From the NCBI GenBank assembly GCA_014379905.1, contig JACMKX010000160.1, positions 1-64,000 of the forward strand: DNA of 64,000 nt, written 5' to 3'. Of this stretch, positions 7,065 through 15,429 are shown one piece after another; within the stretch, counting starts at the first letter, position 1, and each line of letters opens with the position of its first letter. Position numbers and translations under genes: made by a program. The stretch comes from Ferruginibacter sp. (lineage in GTDB: Bacteria; Bacteroidota; Bacteroidia; Chitinophagales; Chitinophagaceae). The notes beneath the pieces are model-generated. The model did no database searches. It was not told where the DNA came from and saw only the letters and a list, made by a program, of their open reading frames with translations.

Positions 7065-7916
7065 ATGAAATACAGCAAGGAGGATACAACTAAAGGAATA
7101 GCTATCCAGGGATTTGAAGGCAGCTTTCACCAGGTGGCGGCCGGGCAATTTTTTGGTAACAATACAGCTATTATATGTTGTTCCAGTTTTAGGGAATTGG
7201 TAAAAAAGGCTGCTGATAAAAAACTTACCAATGGGGCCGTAATGGCCATCGAGAACTCCATAGCAGGTAGTATTTTACCTAACTATAATTTATTGCAAAA
7301 ATCTGATTTAAAGATAGTTGGGGAAGTTTACCTCCAAATTAAACAGCATCTGCTTGTTAACCCCGGTGTTCAACTGGAAGATATAAGGGAGGTGCATTCT
7401 CACCCAATGGCAATCCTTCAGTGTATTGATTACCTGGAAAAATTTAATTGGAAACTGGTAGAAACCGAGGATACGGCCCTTAGTGCAAAACATGTTCATC
7501 AACATAAAAGCAAACATATTGCTGCTATCGCAGGTAAACTTCCGGCAGATCTTTTTGATTTGGAGATACTAGCTGCCAATATTCACACGGAAAAGAGCAA
7601 TTATACCCGTTTTCTGGTGTTAAAAAGGGCTGCTGAGGCGGAAGAGGTTGGAAATGCCAATAAAGCTTCCATCAGTTTTAGCACCAATCATACAAAGGGA
7701 AGCCTGGCGAAAGTCTTGTCACTTGTTGCAAATGCAGGGATAAACCTAAGTAAGCTGCAGTCTTTTCCAAAGCCCGGCAGCGATTGGAAATATTACTTTC
7801 ACGCAGATCTTGAATTTGATAATATTTACCAGTATAATAAATTGATTGAAATTATTTTACCAATTATAACTGAAATTAAAATTTACGGTGTTTATAAATC
7901 CGGGAACCTCAAATAA
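7065..7916 (+). CDS. pheA: Prephenate dehydratase
   Basis: Converts prephenate to phenylpyruvate for phenylalanine. The 283-residue, monofunctional enzyme has a dehydratase domain (about 10-185) with the catalytic TRF motif at residues 181-183 (NYTRFLVL) and GAVMAIENSIAGSI upstream. A C-terminal ACT domain follows (about 201-275). The usual Phe-binding ESRP motif of the ACT domain is replaced by LQSFPKPG (231-238), so feedback binding may differ. There is no chorismate mutase domain; that activity is on the fusion protein at 10.0 kb. First gene of the operon behind the attenuator, with 8 bp to the next gene. Confidence 0.93.
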   Translation: MKYSKEDTTKGIAIQGFEGSFHQVAAGQFFGNNTAIICCSSFRELVKKAADKKLTNGAVMAIENSIAGSILPNYNLLQKSDLKIVGEVYLQIKQHLLVNPGVQLEDIREVHSHPMAILQCIDYLEKFNWKLVETEDTALSAKHVHQHKSKHIAAIAGKLPADLFDLEILAANIHTEKSNYTRFLVLKRAAEAEEVGNANKASISFSTNHTKGSLAKVLSLVANAGINLSKLQSFPKPGSDWKYYFHADLEFDNIYQYNKLIEIILPIITEIKIYGVYKSGNLK

Positions 7917-7924
7917 AATTTTAG

Positions 7925-9100
7925 ATGAAATCTGCCGATAGGTTAAAAGACATTAATGAATATTATTTTTCTCAAAAGCTGCGAGCTATTGATGCTATGA
8001 ATCAAGAAGGGAAAAATGTGATCAATCTTGGCATTGGCAGCCCCGATCTTCCGCCACACCCGGAAGTAATAAAAGTGCTGCAGGAGCAATCAGCCAGGCC
8101 TGATACGCATGCTTACCAAAATTACAAAGGAAGCCCCGTTTTAAGAAAAGCGATCGGAGACTGGTATAACCGGTGGTATAATGCGGAACTGGATCCGGAA
8201 TCCGAAATCCTGCCGCTCATTGGGAGTAAAGAAGGGATCATGCATATCTGCATGACTTACCTGGATGAGGGAGATTGTGCCCTGATACCAGACCCGGGGT
8301 ACCCCACCTATTCTGCAGCAGTAAAGTTAACGGGAGCCGCTCCCCTTAATTATGATCTGAAGGCAACTAATAACTGGCGTCCTGATTTTGATGTCATCAA
8401 AATCGCAATAGATACCAAAAACAGCGCAGGGCCGGGAAAGGTGAAACTGATGTTTGTGAATTATCCTCATATGCCTACCGGGCAATTACCCGATACGGCA
8501 TTGTTTGAAGAGCTGGTAAATTTTGCAAAAGCGAATGACCTTATTCTAGTACATGATAATCCTTACAGTTTCATCCTGAATGATTCGCCTATGAGTTTAA
8601 TGACTGTTAAAGGAGCCAGGGAAGTTGCTCTCGAGCTCAATTCCCTCAGCAAAAGCCACAATATGGCCGGCTGGAGAATAGGAATGATGGTGGGCGCAGC
8701 CGAAAAGATCAATGAAGTATTGAAGTTTAAAAGCAATATGGATAGTGGCATGTTTCTGCCATTGCAGCTGGCAGCGGCTCATGCTTTGGGTTTAGGCGCC
8801 GATTGGCATCAATCTGTAAATGCGATCTATAAAAATCGCCGGCAAATGGTCTTCCGGTTGCTCGACCTGCTTAAATGTGATTATAATAAAGACCAGGCGG
8901 GCATGTTCGTTTGGGCATCTATTCCGGCAACCTATGCAGATGGGTATCAGCTCAGTGATGCTGTTTTAAATAATGCTAATGTGTTTCTTACTCCCGGGGG
9001 AATATTTGGAGAAAATGGAAAAAACTATATCAGGATCAGCCTTTGCTGTTCTGAAGAAAGTATGGAACAGGCTATCAACAGGATAAAAGAAATAATATGA
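7925..9100 (+). CDS. Class I/II PLP aminotransferase, probable aromatic aminotransferase
   Basis: A fold-type I aminotransferase of 391 residues. The Schiff-base lysine is Lys243 in LSKSHNMAGWR. NLGIGSPDLPPHP (34-46), the tyrosine of DPGYPTYS, NYPHMPTG (179-186) and the C-terminal substrate-binding Arg in YIRISLCC are all in place. It lies between pheA and tyrA. From this context it most likely transaminates phenylpyruvate and 4-hydroxyphenylpyruvate to Phe and Tyr, although aspartate or LL-DAP aminotransferase-like members look similar. It overlaps tyrA by 4 bp (ATGA), so the two are translationally coupled. Confidence 0.88.
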   Translation: MKSADRLKDINEYYFSQKLRAIDAMNQEGKNVINLGIGSPDLPPHPEVIKVLQEQSARPDTHAYQNYKGSPVLRKAIGDWYNRWYNAELDPESEILPLIGSKEGIMHICMTYLDEGDCALIPDPGYPTYSAAVKLTGAAPLNYDLKATNNWRPDFDVIKIAIDTKNSAGPGKVKLMFVNYPHMPTGQLPDTALFEELVNFAKANDLILVHDNPYSFILNDSPMSLMTVKGAREVALELNSLSKSHNMAGWRIGMMVGAAEKINEVLKFKSNMDSGMFLPLQLAAAHALGLGADWHQSVNAIYKNRRQMVFRLLDLLKCDYNKDQAGMFVWASIPATYADGYQLSDAVLNNANVFLTPGGIFGENGKNYIRISLCCSEESMEQAINRIKEII

Positions 9101-9936
9101 ATGTTGCAATAATTGGTATCGGGCTTATTGGGGGTTCTATGGCAATGGCATTGAGGGAAAAGAAGATCGCATCAAAAATAATTGGTGTAGATGCTAATGA
9201 AATGCATCGGCAAAAAGCTATTGAATTGGGTTTGGTAGACGAGGTAACGGATCTTGAAAAGGCAATAAAAGAGTCAGATCTTATTGTGCTCTGTGTTCCT
9301 GTTGGAGCGGCTGAGTCCATTTTATCTGCAATTTTATTACAGGTAAAAAAACAGGTCATTATGGATGTTGGCTCTACCAAAAGTTCGATTGCCCAAATCG
9401 CTGGTCAACATGAAAAGGGAAGAAGATTTGTGGCAACCCATCCTATGTGGGGAACTGAATTTAGCGGGCCATCTGCAGCAGTAAGCGGTGCTTTTATAGA
9501 TAAAGCGGTGGTGATTTGCAATAAAGAAAACAGCGACTCCGATGCGCTGGAGCAGGTGGAAAAAATTTACCGCCAATTAGGAATGCATATTATTTACATG
9601 GACTCAACAGCCCATGATGTGCATGCTGCATACATCAGCCATATTTCTCATATCACATCTTTTGCACTTGCTAATACAGTGTTGGAAAAGGAAAAGGAAG
9701 ATGATGCTATTTTTGAACTGGCCAGTGGCGGATTTGAAAGTACGGTTCGCCTGGCAAAAAGTAACCCAGATATGTGGGTACCCATTTTAATGCAGAATAA
9801 GGAAAATGTGTTGGACGTATTAAACGAACACATCAGCCAGCTGCGGAAATTTAAAAGTTGCCTTGAGAAAGAAAATTTTGAATACCTGGCAGAGTTGATC
9901 CAAAATGCCAATACCATCAACCGGATATTGAAATAA
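9097..9936 (+). CDS. tyrA: Prephenate dehydrogenase
   Basis: Oxidatively decarboxylates prephenate to 4-hydroxyphenylpyruvate with NAD(P)+. The 279-residue product has the Rossmann glycine motif GIGLIGGS at residues 7-14, the catalytic His region in ATHPMWGTEFSGP, and the helical dimerisation domain (HAAYISHISHITSFALA). It has no chorismate mutase or ACT domain, unlike many other TyrA forms. It starts inside the stop of the aminotransferase gene. An 80-bp gap without a terminator separates it from the DAHP synthase, so the transcript should continue. Confidence 0.92.
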   Translation: MNVAIIGIGLIGGSMAMALREKKIASKIIGVDANEMHRQKAIELGLVDEVTDLEKAIKESDLIVLCVPVGAAESILSAILLQVKKQVIMDVGSTKSSIAQIAGQHEKGRRFVATHPMWGTEFSGPSAAVSGAFIDKAVVICNKENSDSDALEQVEKIYRQLGMHIIYMDSTAHDVHAAYISHISHITSFALANTVLEKEKEDDAIFELASGGFESTVRLAKSNPDMWVPILMQNKENVLDVLNEHISQLRKFKSCLEKENFEYLAELIQNANTINRILK

Positions 9937-10016
9937 CAACTAACCGCCTGCGGGATCCGAAAACCAGCAGGAATTAAAAATTATTACACGCAATAAAACA
10001 TAAAACTAATTTTACA

Positions 10017-11108
10017 ATGCAATCACAAAAAACAGTCATGAAAGAAAGTATCCAGGCCACCTGGAACAAGCGGCCATTATTAATAAGCGGGCCATGTAGC
10101 GCCGAAACAGAAGAGCAGGTGCTGGAAACAGCTCAAAGGCTTGCCAATACCGGTAAAGTAGATGTATTGCGGGCCGGCATTTGGAAGCCACGCACTAAAC
10201 CCGGCATGTTTGAAGGCATTGGTGTAAAAGGCCTGCCATGGCTGATGCAGGCAAAGAAAATAACAGGTCTGCCAACCGCGGTGGAAGTTGCCACAGGCAA
10301 ACACGTAGAAGTGGCGTTGCAGTTTGATGTAGATATTTTATGGATAGGAGCCAGAACCACGGTGAATCCTTTTAGTGTTCAGGAAGTAGCAGATGCCTTA
10401 CGTGGAACCAATGTACCCGTACTGGTAAAAAATCCTATTAACCCCGACCTGGAATTATGGAGTGGAGCCATCGAACGTTTGCAAAAAGTAGGGGTAAATG
10501 ATATTGGCATGATCCATCGTGGTTTTTCCAATTACGGCAATACTGAGTTCCGCAACGCACCCATGTGGCATTTACCAATAGAAATGAAAAGGCGTTATCC
10601 TGAAATGTTACTTATTTGTGACCCATCGCATATTTGTGGCAACAGGCACATGTTGCAGTCGATCGCACAAAAAAGCATTGATCTTGATTTTGGGGGACTG
10701 ATGCTGGAAAGTCACATTGACCCCGACAATGCTTGGAGCGACGCCAAACAACAGGTGACCCCCGAACGCCTGGCAGAAATTTTTGAAGCTTTGGTGTGGA
10801 GAGCAGAAAATACAACAGAGCTGGAATTTGTTACTGCGTTGGCAACATTAAGAGAACAGATAAACCATATTGATGACGAACTGCTGACATTGATTGGACA
10901 AAGAATGAAAATTGCAGACAAGATTGGTATCTATAAAAGAGATAACAATGTAACCATTTTACAAACAAACCGCTGGAATGAAATTTTAGACAGGGCTGTA
11001 AACAAAGGCGAACAGTTAGGCCTAAGTAAAGAATTCATTATCCGTTATTTTGATGCGGTGCATTTGGAAAGTATCAGTCACCAGAATAAAGTGATGTATG
11101 ATAAGTAG
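10017..11108 (+). CDS. Bifunctional DAHP synthase / chorismate mutase
   Basis: The 363-residue product joins two distant steps: 3-deoxy-D-arabino-heptulosonate-7-phosphate synthesis (entry to the shikimate pathway) and chorismate to prephenate. The N-terminal type I-beta DAHP synthase domain (about 1-260) shows ISGPCSAETEEQV, GIWKPRTKPGMF, ATGKHVEVALQ and the metal ligands in CDPSHICGNRHM. The C-terminal 90 residues are an all-helical AroQ chorismate mutase (LREQINHIDDELLTLIGQRMKIADKIGIYKR). Such fusions are known in Bacteroidota, where the mutase domain can confer prephenate feedback on the synthase. It supplies prephenate to both PheA and TyrA beside it. Confidence 0.93.
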   Translation: MQSQKTVMKESIQATWNKRPLLISGPCSAETEEQVLETAQRLANTGKVDVLRAGIWKPRTKPGMFEGIGVKGLPWLMQAKKITGLPTAVEVATGKHVEVALQFDVDILWIGARTTVNPFSVQEVADALRGTNVPVLVKNPINPDLELWSGAIERLQKVGVNDIGMIHRGFSNYGNTEFRNAPMWHLPIEMKRRYPEMLLICDPSHICGNRHMLQSIAQKSIDLDFGGLMLESHIDPDNAWSDAKQQVTPERLAEIFEALVWRAENTTELEFVTALATLREQINHIDDELLTLIGQRMKIADKIGIYKRDNNVTILQTNRWNEILDRAVNKGEQLGLSKEFIIRYFDAVHLESISHQNKVMYDK

Positions 11109-11183
11109 CTTATGGTTCATAGTTAATCGTTCATAGACTAACAAGAATTTTGCAACTATTTTGGTCATGCAGATAGATTGCAT

Positions 11184-11246
11184 GGATGAATTTCCCCGGT
11201 CTTTAAACCGGGGAAAAAAATAAACTGACACTCATGGGCTTTAGCC
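11184..11246. repeat. Two short palindromes between the DAHP synthase gene and aroB
   Basis: The first is ttccccggt/accggggaa with a 6-nt loop, the second gggctttagccc. They lie in the 156-bp gap and look like REP-type palindromes rather than terminators, because no T-tract follows on the plus strand. A REP-type transposase gene sits 1 kb downstream. Confidence 0.5.
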
Positions 11247-11264
11247 CGACATATGAATTAATAT

Positions 11265-12296
11265 ATGCGCCAACAAAAAGTTGAATTTAAAAGCAAGGCA
11301 GTTGAATACATTTTTGATGCATCTTTTGCGATGCTGGAAGAATTATTTCCAAAAGAAAAACTGGTTTTAATTACAGATGAAAATGTGTTTCAACATCACT
11401 CATCAAAATTTGAGGGCTATAAAACCATCACGCTTAAAGCCGGCGAGGAACATAAACAACAAAATACAGTTGATCATATTATCAACCAGTTATTGCAATG
11501 GCAGGCAGATAAACAAACGGTGATCGTTGGAGTAGGCGGGGGCGTAATTACAGATATGGCAGGTTATGCAGCCAGCATTTATAAAAGAGGGGTTAAACTG
11601 GTTCAGGTACCCACTTCAATACTTGCGATGGTAGATGCAGCAGTTGGCGGGAAAAATGGAGTTGATGTCGGTTCGTATAAAAACCAGGTAGGCACAATTT
11701 ACCAGCCTGAGTTTATACTGTTCGATTACAGCTTTTTACCATCATTGCCCGAAGCAGAATGGATAAACGGTTTTGCAGAAATTATTAAACATGCATGCAT
11801 CCGGGATAAAGCCCAGTTTGATTTTTTGGCCGGGAAGAATATTTCTAATTTCAGAAACGACCCAAAATTAATCGCCTCGCTCATTGAAAAAAATGTTTCC
11901 ATAAAAATTTCCATAGTACTAAAAGATGAAATGGAAACCGGCGACCGGAAACTGCTCAATTTTGGCCACACAGTTGGACATGCCATTGAGGCTACCTATA
12001 ATTTACCTCACGGTCATGCTATCAGCATAGGAATGGTACTGGCCGGCAGGATCAGCGAATCAGTCAATAATTTTACCGCATACGAACAACAGCAAATGAC
12101 TGACCTGCTTGCACAATACCAGCTGCCCGTTAGTTTTTCATTTGATAAAGAAAAAGTGTGGGAGATACTTATTAATGATAAAAAGAGAGAGAATGATACA
12201 ATGATTTTTATTCTTTTGAACAGAATAGGAGAGGCCGGGATTTTTCCCATTTCACTTTCAAAACTTAATAATATCATTGGTGAAATGCTTAAATGA
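11265..12296 (+). CDS. aroB: 3-dehydroquinate synthase
   Basis: Second step of the shikimate pathway: cyclises DAHP to 3-dehydroquinate using NAD+ and a divalent metal. The 343-residue protein has the NAD-binding GVGGGVITDMAGYAAS, the QVPTSILAMVDAAVGGKNGVD core, the metal-site GFAEIIKHACIRD, and the metal ligand His residues in LNFGHTVGHAIE and LPHGHAISIGM. Length is normal. It follows the DAHP synthase without a clear terminator. Five bp after its stop begins a transposase remnant, which separates it from aroA. Confidence 0.94.
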   Translation: MRQQKVEFKSKAVEYIFDASFAMLEELFPKEKLVLITDENVFQHHSSKFEGYKTITLKAGEEHKQQNTVDHIINQLLQWQADKQTVIVGVGGGVITDMAGYAASIYKRGVKLVQVPTSILAMVDAAVGGKNGVDVGSYKNQVGTIYQPEFILFDYSFLPSLPEAEWINGFAEIIKHACIRDKAQFDFLAGKNISNFRNDPKLIASLIEKNVSIKISIVLKDEMETGDRKLLNFGHTVGHAIEATYNLPHGHAISIGMVLAGRISESVNNFTAYEQQQMTDLLAQYQLPVSFSFDKEKVWEILINDKKRENDTMIFILLNRIGEAGIFPISLSKLNNIIGEMLK

Positions 12297-12302
12297 ATTC
12301 CA

Positions 12303-12769
12303 ATGGCAAATACCTATTCACAACTTAATATTCAATGCGTGTTTGCAGTAAAAGGCAGGAAAAACTATATCAAAGAAGCCTTTGGAAATGAGTTGCATAA
12401 ATACATGCACGGTATTTTAAAAAACGATGGTATTTTTTCTTTGGCTATTGGGGGATGTAAAGACCATGTACATACATTTTTGAGTTGCCACCTGCATGCA
12501 AAATTTCTGACATTATGAGGAATTTAAAGGCCGCTTCCTCAAAATGGATCAACGACAGTTGCTTTGTGCCGGGAAAATTTCAATGGCAGGAGGGATATGG
12601 AGCTTTTTCCTATTCACGTTCGCAAAGAAATGAAGTTATAAGATATATCATGGACCAGGAGGCACATCATAGAACAAAAACATTCAGAGAGGAATATTTA
12701 GAATTGTTGCAAACATTTGAAATAGAATTCAAGGACGAATATTTATTCGAATTTTATGAATTAGCTTGA
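12303..12769 (+). pseudogene. Frameshifted IS200-like REP-associated transposase (RAYT)
   Basis: A Y1/HUH transposase of about 155 residues split into two frames. The first part (12303-12518) begins MANTYSQLNIQCVFAVKGR and holds the HUH pair in KDHVHTF. The second frame (from about 12485) continues LPPACKISDIMRNLKAASS and WQEGYGAFSYSRSQRNEVIRY, with the expected tyrosine region. Adding one T to the five-T run at 12477-12481 restores a single frame (HTFFELPPACKISDIM). This is therefore a one-base deletion, a sequencing error, or a slippery site. The intact relative at 49.1 kb aligns across the break. It sits inside the aro operon in the same direction. Confidence 0.85.
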
Positions 12770-12777
12770 TGTAAAGG

Positions 12778-12895
12778 TCGCCCCTACAGGGCTTCATTCA
12801 GGTGGATTTCTGCTTTTTACCAAAAAGCCACTCCTCCGGAGCTTATGGCATAAAAGGCATAGACCATTAAAATGCCAGCGGCATGGCCTTCTGGT
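12778..12895. repeat. Palindrome-rich DNA downstream of the RAYT remnant
   Basis: The 146-bp gap before aroA holds several short inverted repeats: gccctacagggc-like (12780-12798), ctcctccggag (12831-12842), and gccagcggcatggc. Such clusters beside REP-type transposases are the usual setting of REP sequences. The exact unit cannot be defined from one copy. Confidence 0.35.
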
Positions 12896-12915
12896 AGAAA
12901 ATTTTAAGAATAATT

Positions 12916-14196
12916 ATGCACGTAACCATTTCACCATCAAAAATAAAGGGGGGTATCACAGCACCCGCATCCAAGAGCGCCATGCAAAGAGCCTGTGCCC
13001 TTGCTATGCTTCATAAAGGCGCAACCATTATTAATAATCCCGGTGCAAGTAATGATGATAAAGCGGCCCTGTCGATTATTGAACAACTGGGTGCAACCAT
13101 TGAATATATCAGCGACGGATCTTTAAAAATCACCGGAAGTAATTTTGCCGAAATAAACGACAATGAAATGGAGCGCTCTATCCATTGCGGTGAAAGCGGG
13201 CTAAGCATCCGCATGTTTGCTCCCATTGCAGCCTTGTGCCAGCAGCGGGTAAGCATCACCGGTAGTGGGAGCCTGGCCGGCCGGCCAATGGATTTTTTTG
13301 ATGACGTGTTTCCCCAACTTGGTATTACGGTTAATAGCAGCAGCGGAAAATTGCCATTATGGGTGCAGGGACCTTTGCAACCAAAAGAAATCCGCATTGA
13401 TGGTTCATTAAGTTCTCAATTCCTCACGGGTTTGCTGTTTGCATTCGCAAAAGCGGCTACCATGCCGGTCATTATTCATGTTACCGGCCTTAAAAGCAAG
13501 CCTTACATAGATCTGAGCCTGCATATGCTGGATGTATTTGGCTATGACATTACTCATAATAATTATCAATCTTTCTATGTAACACCCGGCAACCGGCTGA
13601 AAGATCAGCAAATCAACTACACGGTAGAAGGCGATTGGAGCGGCGCATCTTTCCTGTTGGTAGCGGGTGCCATTGCAGGCAAAATTACCATCAAAGGGTT
13701 GGACGTTTTTTCCGCCCAGGCAGATAAAACCATATTGCAGGCTTTGCAACAATGCAAGGCCAATCTCAGTATTACAGCAGATCACATTGAAGTGTCACCC
13801 GGGGCGTTGCAGGCTTTTCATTTTAATGCTACGGATTGTCCCGATCTTTTTCCTCCTTTGGTTGCGCTTGCCTCTTATTGCCGCGGAACCTCTGTAATTG
13901 AAGGCGTAGGCAGGTTGGCGCATAAAGAAAGCGATCGTGCCTTAACTTTACAGGAAGAATTCGGCAAAATGGGCGTAGTGATAAAAGTGCAGGATGACCT
14001 GATGATCATTGAAGGCGGCGGTCTTTTAAAAGGGGCTGCAGTTCATTCGAGGCACGATCATCGCATAGCCATGGCAACTGCAGTAGCAGCATTGAAAGCA
14101 GGAGGAGAAACAATTATTGAAGAGGCGGAAGCCATTAATAAATCTTATCCCGCATTTTATGATCATTTAAAAAAACTGGGCGTGGCGCTGGTGTAA
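12916..14196 (+). CDS. aroA: 5-enolpyruvylshikimate-3-phosphate synthase
   Basis: Transfers the enolpyruvyl group of PEP to shikimate-3-phosphate. The 426-residue product folds as the two-domain inside-out barrel. Recognisable are APASKSAMQRACALAML (shikimate-3-phosphate Lys/Ser), HCGESGLSIRMFAP (PEP-binding region), GSLSSQFLTGLLFA, GRLAHKESDRA and HDHRIAMATAVAAL. The usual GNAGT segment appears as CGESGLS, as in several Bacteroidota enzymes. It is separated from aroB by the transposase remnant, and its transcription could still be from the upstream promoter. Confidence 0.94.
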   Translation: MHVTISPSKIKGGITAPASKSAMQRACALAMLHKGATIINNPGASNDDKAALSIIEQLGATIEYISDGSLKITGSNFAEINDNEMERSIHCGESGLSIRMFAPIAALCQQRVSITGSGSLAGRPMDFFDDVFPQLGITVNSSSGKLPLWVQGPLQPKEIRIDGSLSSQFLTGLLFAFAKAATMPVIIHVTGLKSKPYIDLSLHMLDVFGYDITHNNYQSFYVTPGNRLKDQQINYTVEGDWSGASFLLVAGAIAGKITIKGLDVFSAQADKTILQALQQCKANLSITADHIEVSPGALQAFHFNATDCPDLFPPLVALASYCRGTSVIEGVGRLAHKESDRALTLQEEFGKMGVVIKVQDDLMIIEGGGLLKGAAVHSRHDHRIAMATAVAALKAGGETIIEEAEAINKSYPAFYDHLKKLGVALV

Positions 14197-14311
14197 AGAG
14201 ATTTTTTTTAATAAGCTTTATACCAATGGGCATCATCGTTGTGTCACTCTCTTGTACGGAATACCATTGTTCAGCAATGAAAGCAACCCTGTTATAAATT
14301 AGCCAGGCTGT

Positions 14312-14338
14312 TAAAACGACAGGCTGGCAACATTTTAA
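14312..14338 (+). repeat. Imperfect hairpin just upstream of aroC
   Basis: gccaggctgt/acaggctggc with one mismatch and a 7-nt loop lies 10 bp before the aroC start. No T-tract follows. It might affect aroC translation or be a chance structure. Confidence 0.35.
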
Positions 14339-14348
14339 AAAAAATATT

Positions 14349-15332
14349 TTGAATAGTTTAGGAACAATTTTTAAAGTCAGCATTTTTGGGGAATCACATG
14401 GCCCTTCTGTGGGTATAGTTATCGACGGATGTCCTCCCGGAATTTCATTAGCAATTAATGATTTTGTAACAGATATTGAACGCCGCAAAGGTGGATTGCA
14501 AAAGGGTACTACACCCAGGAAAGAAGATGATATCCCGGTTTTTTTATCCGGTGTATTTAATGATATTACCACAGGTGCGCCTATAGCTATAAGCTTTGCC
14601 AATAACAATACCCGCAGCAGCGATTATGAAAAACTGCGCAATTTCCCCAGGCCTGGCCATGCAGATTTTGTTGCACATGAAAAATTCAAGGGCTTTGAAG
14701 ATTACAGGGGTGGCGGACATTTCAGCGGGCGCCTGACTGTATGCCTGGTAGCCGCAGGAGTGATCGCAAAAAAAATACTGGCGCAGGAAAACATTATTTG
14801 CGAATCAGTCATCAAAGAAATAGGAGGAGAAGCAGACCTGGAAAAAGGGTTGCAAAAAGCCATTGAGGCAAAAGATAGTGTGGGCGGAATTGTTGAATGT
14901 ATTGTAAAAAATATTCCTACAGGATTGGGGGAGCCTTTTTTTAATTCAGCAGAATCTTTGATCAGCCATGCAGTATTTTCTATTCCTGCTATTAAAGGAA
15001 TAGAATTCGGTGCGGGCTTTGCCGCAGCAAAAATGTTTGGTAGCCATCACAACGATGCCATCTTAAATAAAGAAGGAAAAACACAAACCAACCATGCCGG
15101 CGGCATAGTAGGTGGAATTACTAATGGAAACGAACTTATTTTCCGGGTGGTTGTTAAACCCACCTCTTCTACGCCAAAAGAGCAGGAAACGCTCAACATT
15201 GAAACAAACGAAGTAGAAAGTTTTTCAGTAAAAGGACGTCATGATCTCTGTATTGCATTGAGAGTGCCGGTTGTGTTGGAGGCCGTAACAGCCATGGTTT
15301 TGGCTGATCTACTTTTATTGCAAAAGAGGTGA
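14349..15332 (+). CDS. aroC: Chorismate synthase, TTG start
   Basis: Last shikimate-pathway step: eliminates phosphate from EPSP to give chorismate, using reduced FMN. The 327-residue protein begins MNSLGTIFKVSIFGESHGPS, the conserved family N-terminus with catalytic His17, so the start is fixed by homology at a TTG codon (14349-14351). No nearby in-frame ATG would keep this motif. RPGHADFVAHEKF, RGGGHFSGRLT and the C-terminal GRHDLCIALRVPVV carry further active-site residues. It is about 30 residues shorter than many homologues. It is the last gene of the operon and runs into paired hairpins. Confidence 0.93.
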   Translation: MNSLGTIFKVSIFGESHGPSVGIVIDGCPPGISLAINDFVTDIERRKGGLQKGTTPRKEDDIPVFLSGVFNDITTGAPIAISFANNNTRSSDYEKLRNFPRPGHADFVAHEKFKGFEDYRGGGHFSGRLTVCLVAAGVIAKKILAQENIICESVIKEIGGEADLEKGLQKAIEAKDSVGGIVECIVKNIPTGLGEPFFNSAESLISHAVFSIPAIKGIEFGAGFAAAKMFGSHHNDAILNKEGKTQTNHAGGIVGGITNGNELIFRVVVKPTSSTPKEQETLNIETNEVESFSVKGRHDLCIALRVPVVLEAVTAMVLADLLLLQKR

Positions 15333-15370
15333 CATCTTTTTAAAATATGTCAGCTCTTTTGCAATAAAAG
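15312..15370. repeat. 24-bp near-perfect inverted repeat over the aroC stop
   Basis: 15312-15335 pairs with 15347-15370, 23 of 24 positions (mismatch g15329/g15353), with an 11-nt loop. The left arm includes the last codons and stop of aroC. It precedes a second hairpin and lies between convergent genes. Confidence 0.85.
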
Positions 15371-15372
15371 AC

Positions 15373-15403
15373 AGAGCCATCAGTAAATGATGGCTCTTCT
15401 TCT
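15373..15403 (+). terminator. Bidirectional terminator between aroC and the surface-protein gene
   Basis: Perfect 10-bp stem agagccatca/tgatggctct (15373-15382 with 15388-15397), loop gtaaa, followed by a pyrimidine-rich tail. On the other strand the hairpin follows the 15430 gene. Confidence 0.75.
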
Positions 15404-15429
15404 ATTTAAAACTTGTATCGGATCCGATT

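Noticed and set aside
14135..14608. 157-codon minus-strand ORF overlapping aroA and aroC
   Set aside because: It covers the conserved start of aroC on the other strand and has no known motif.
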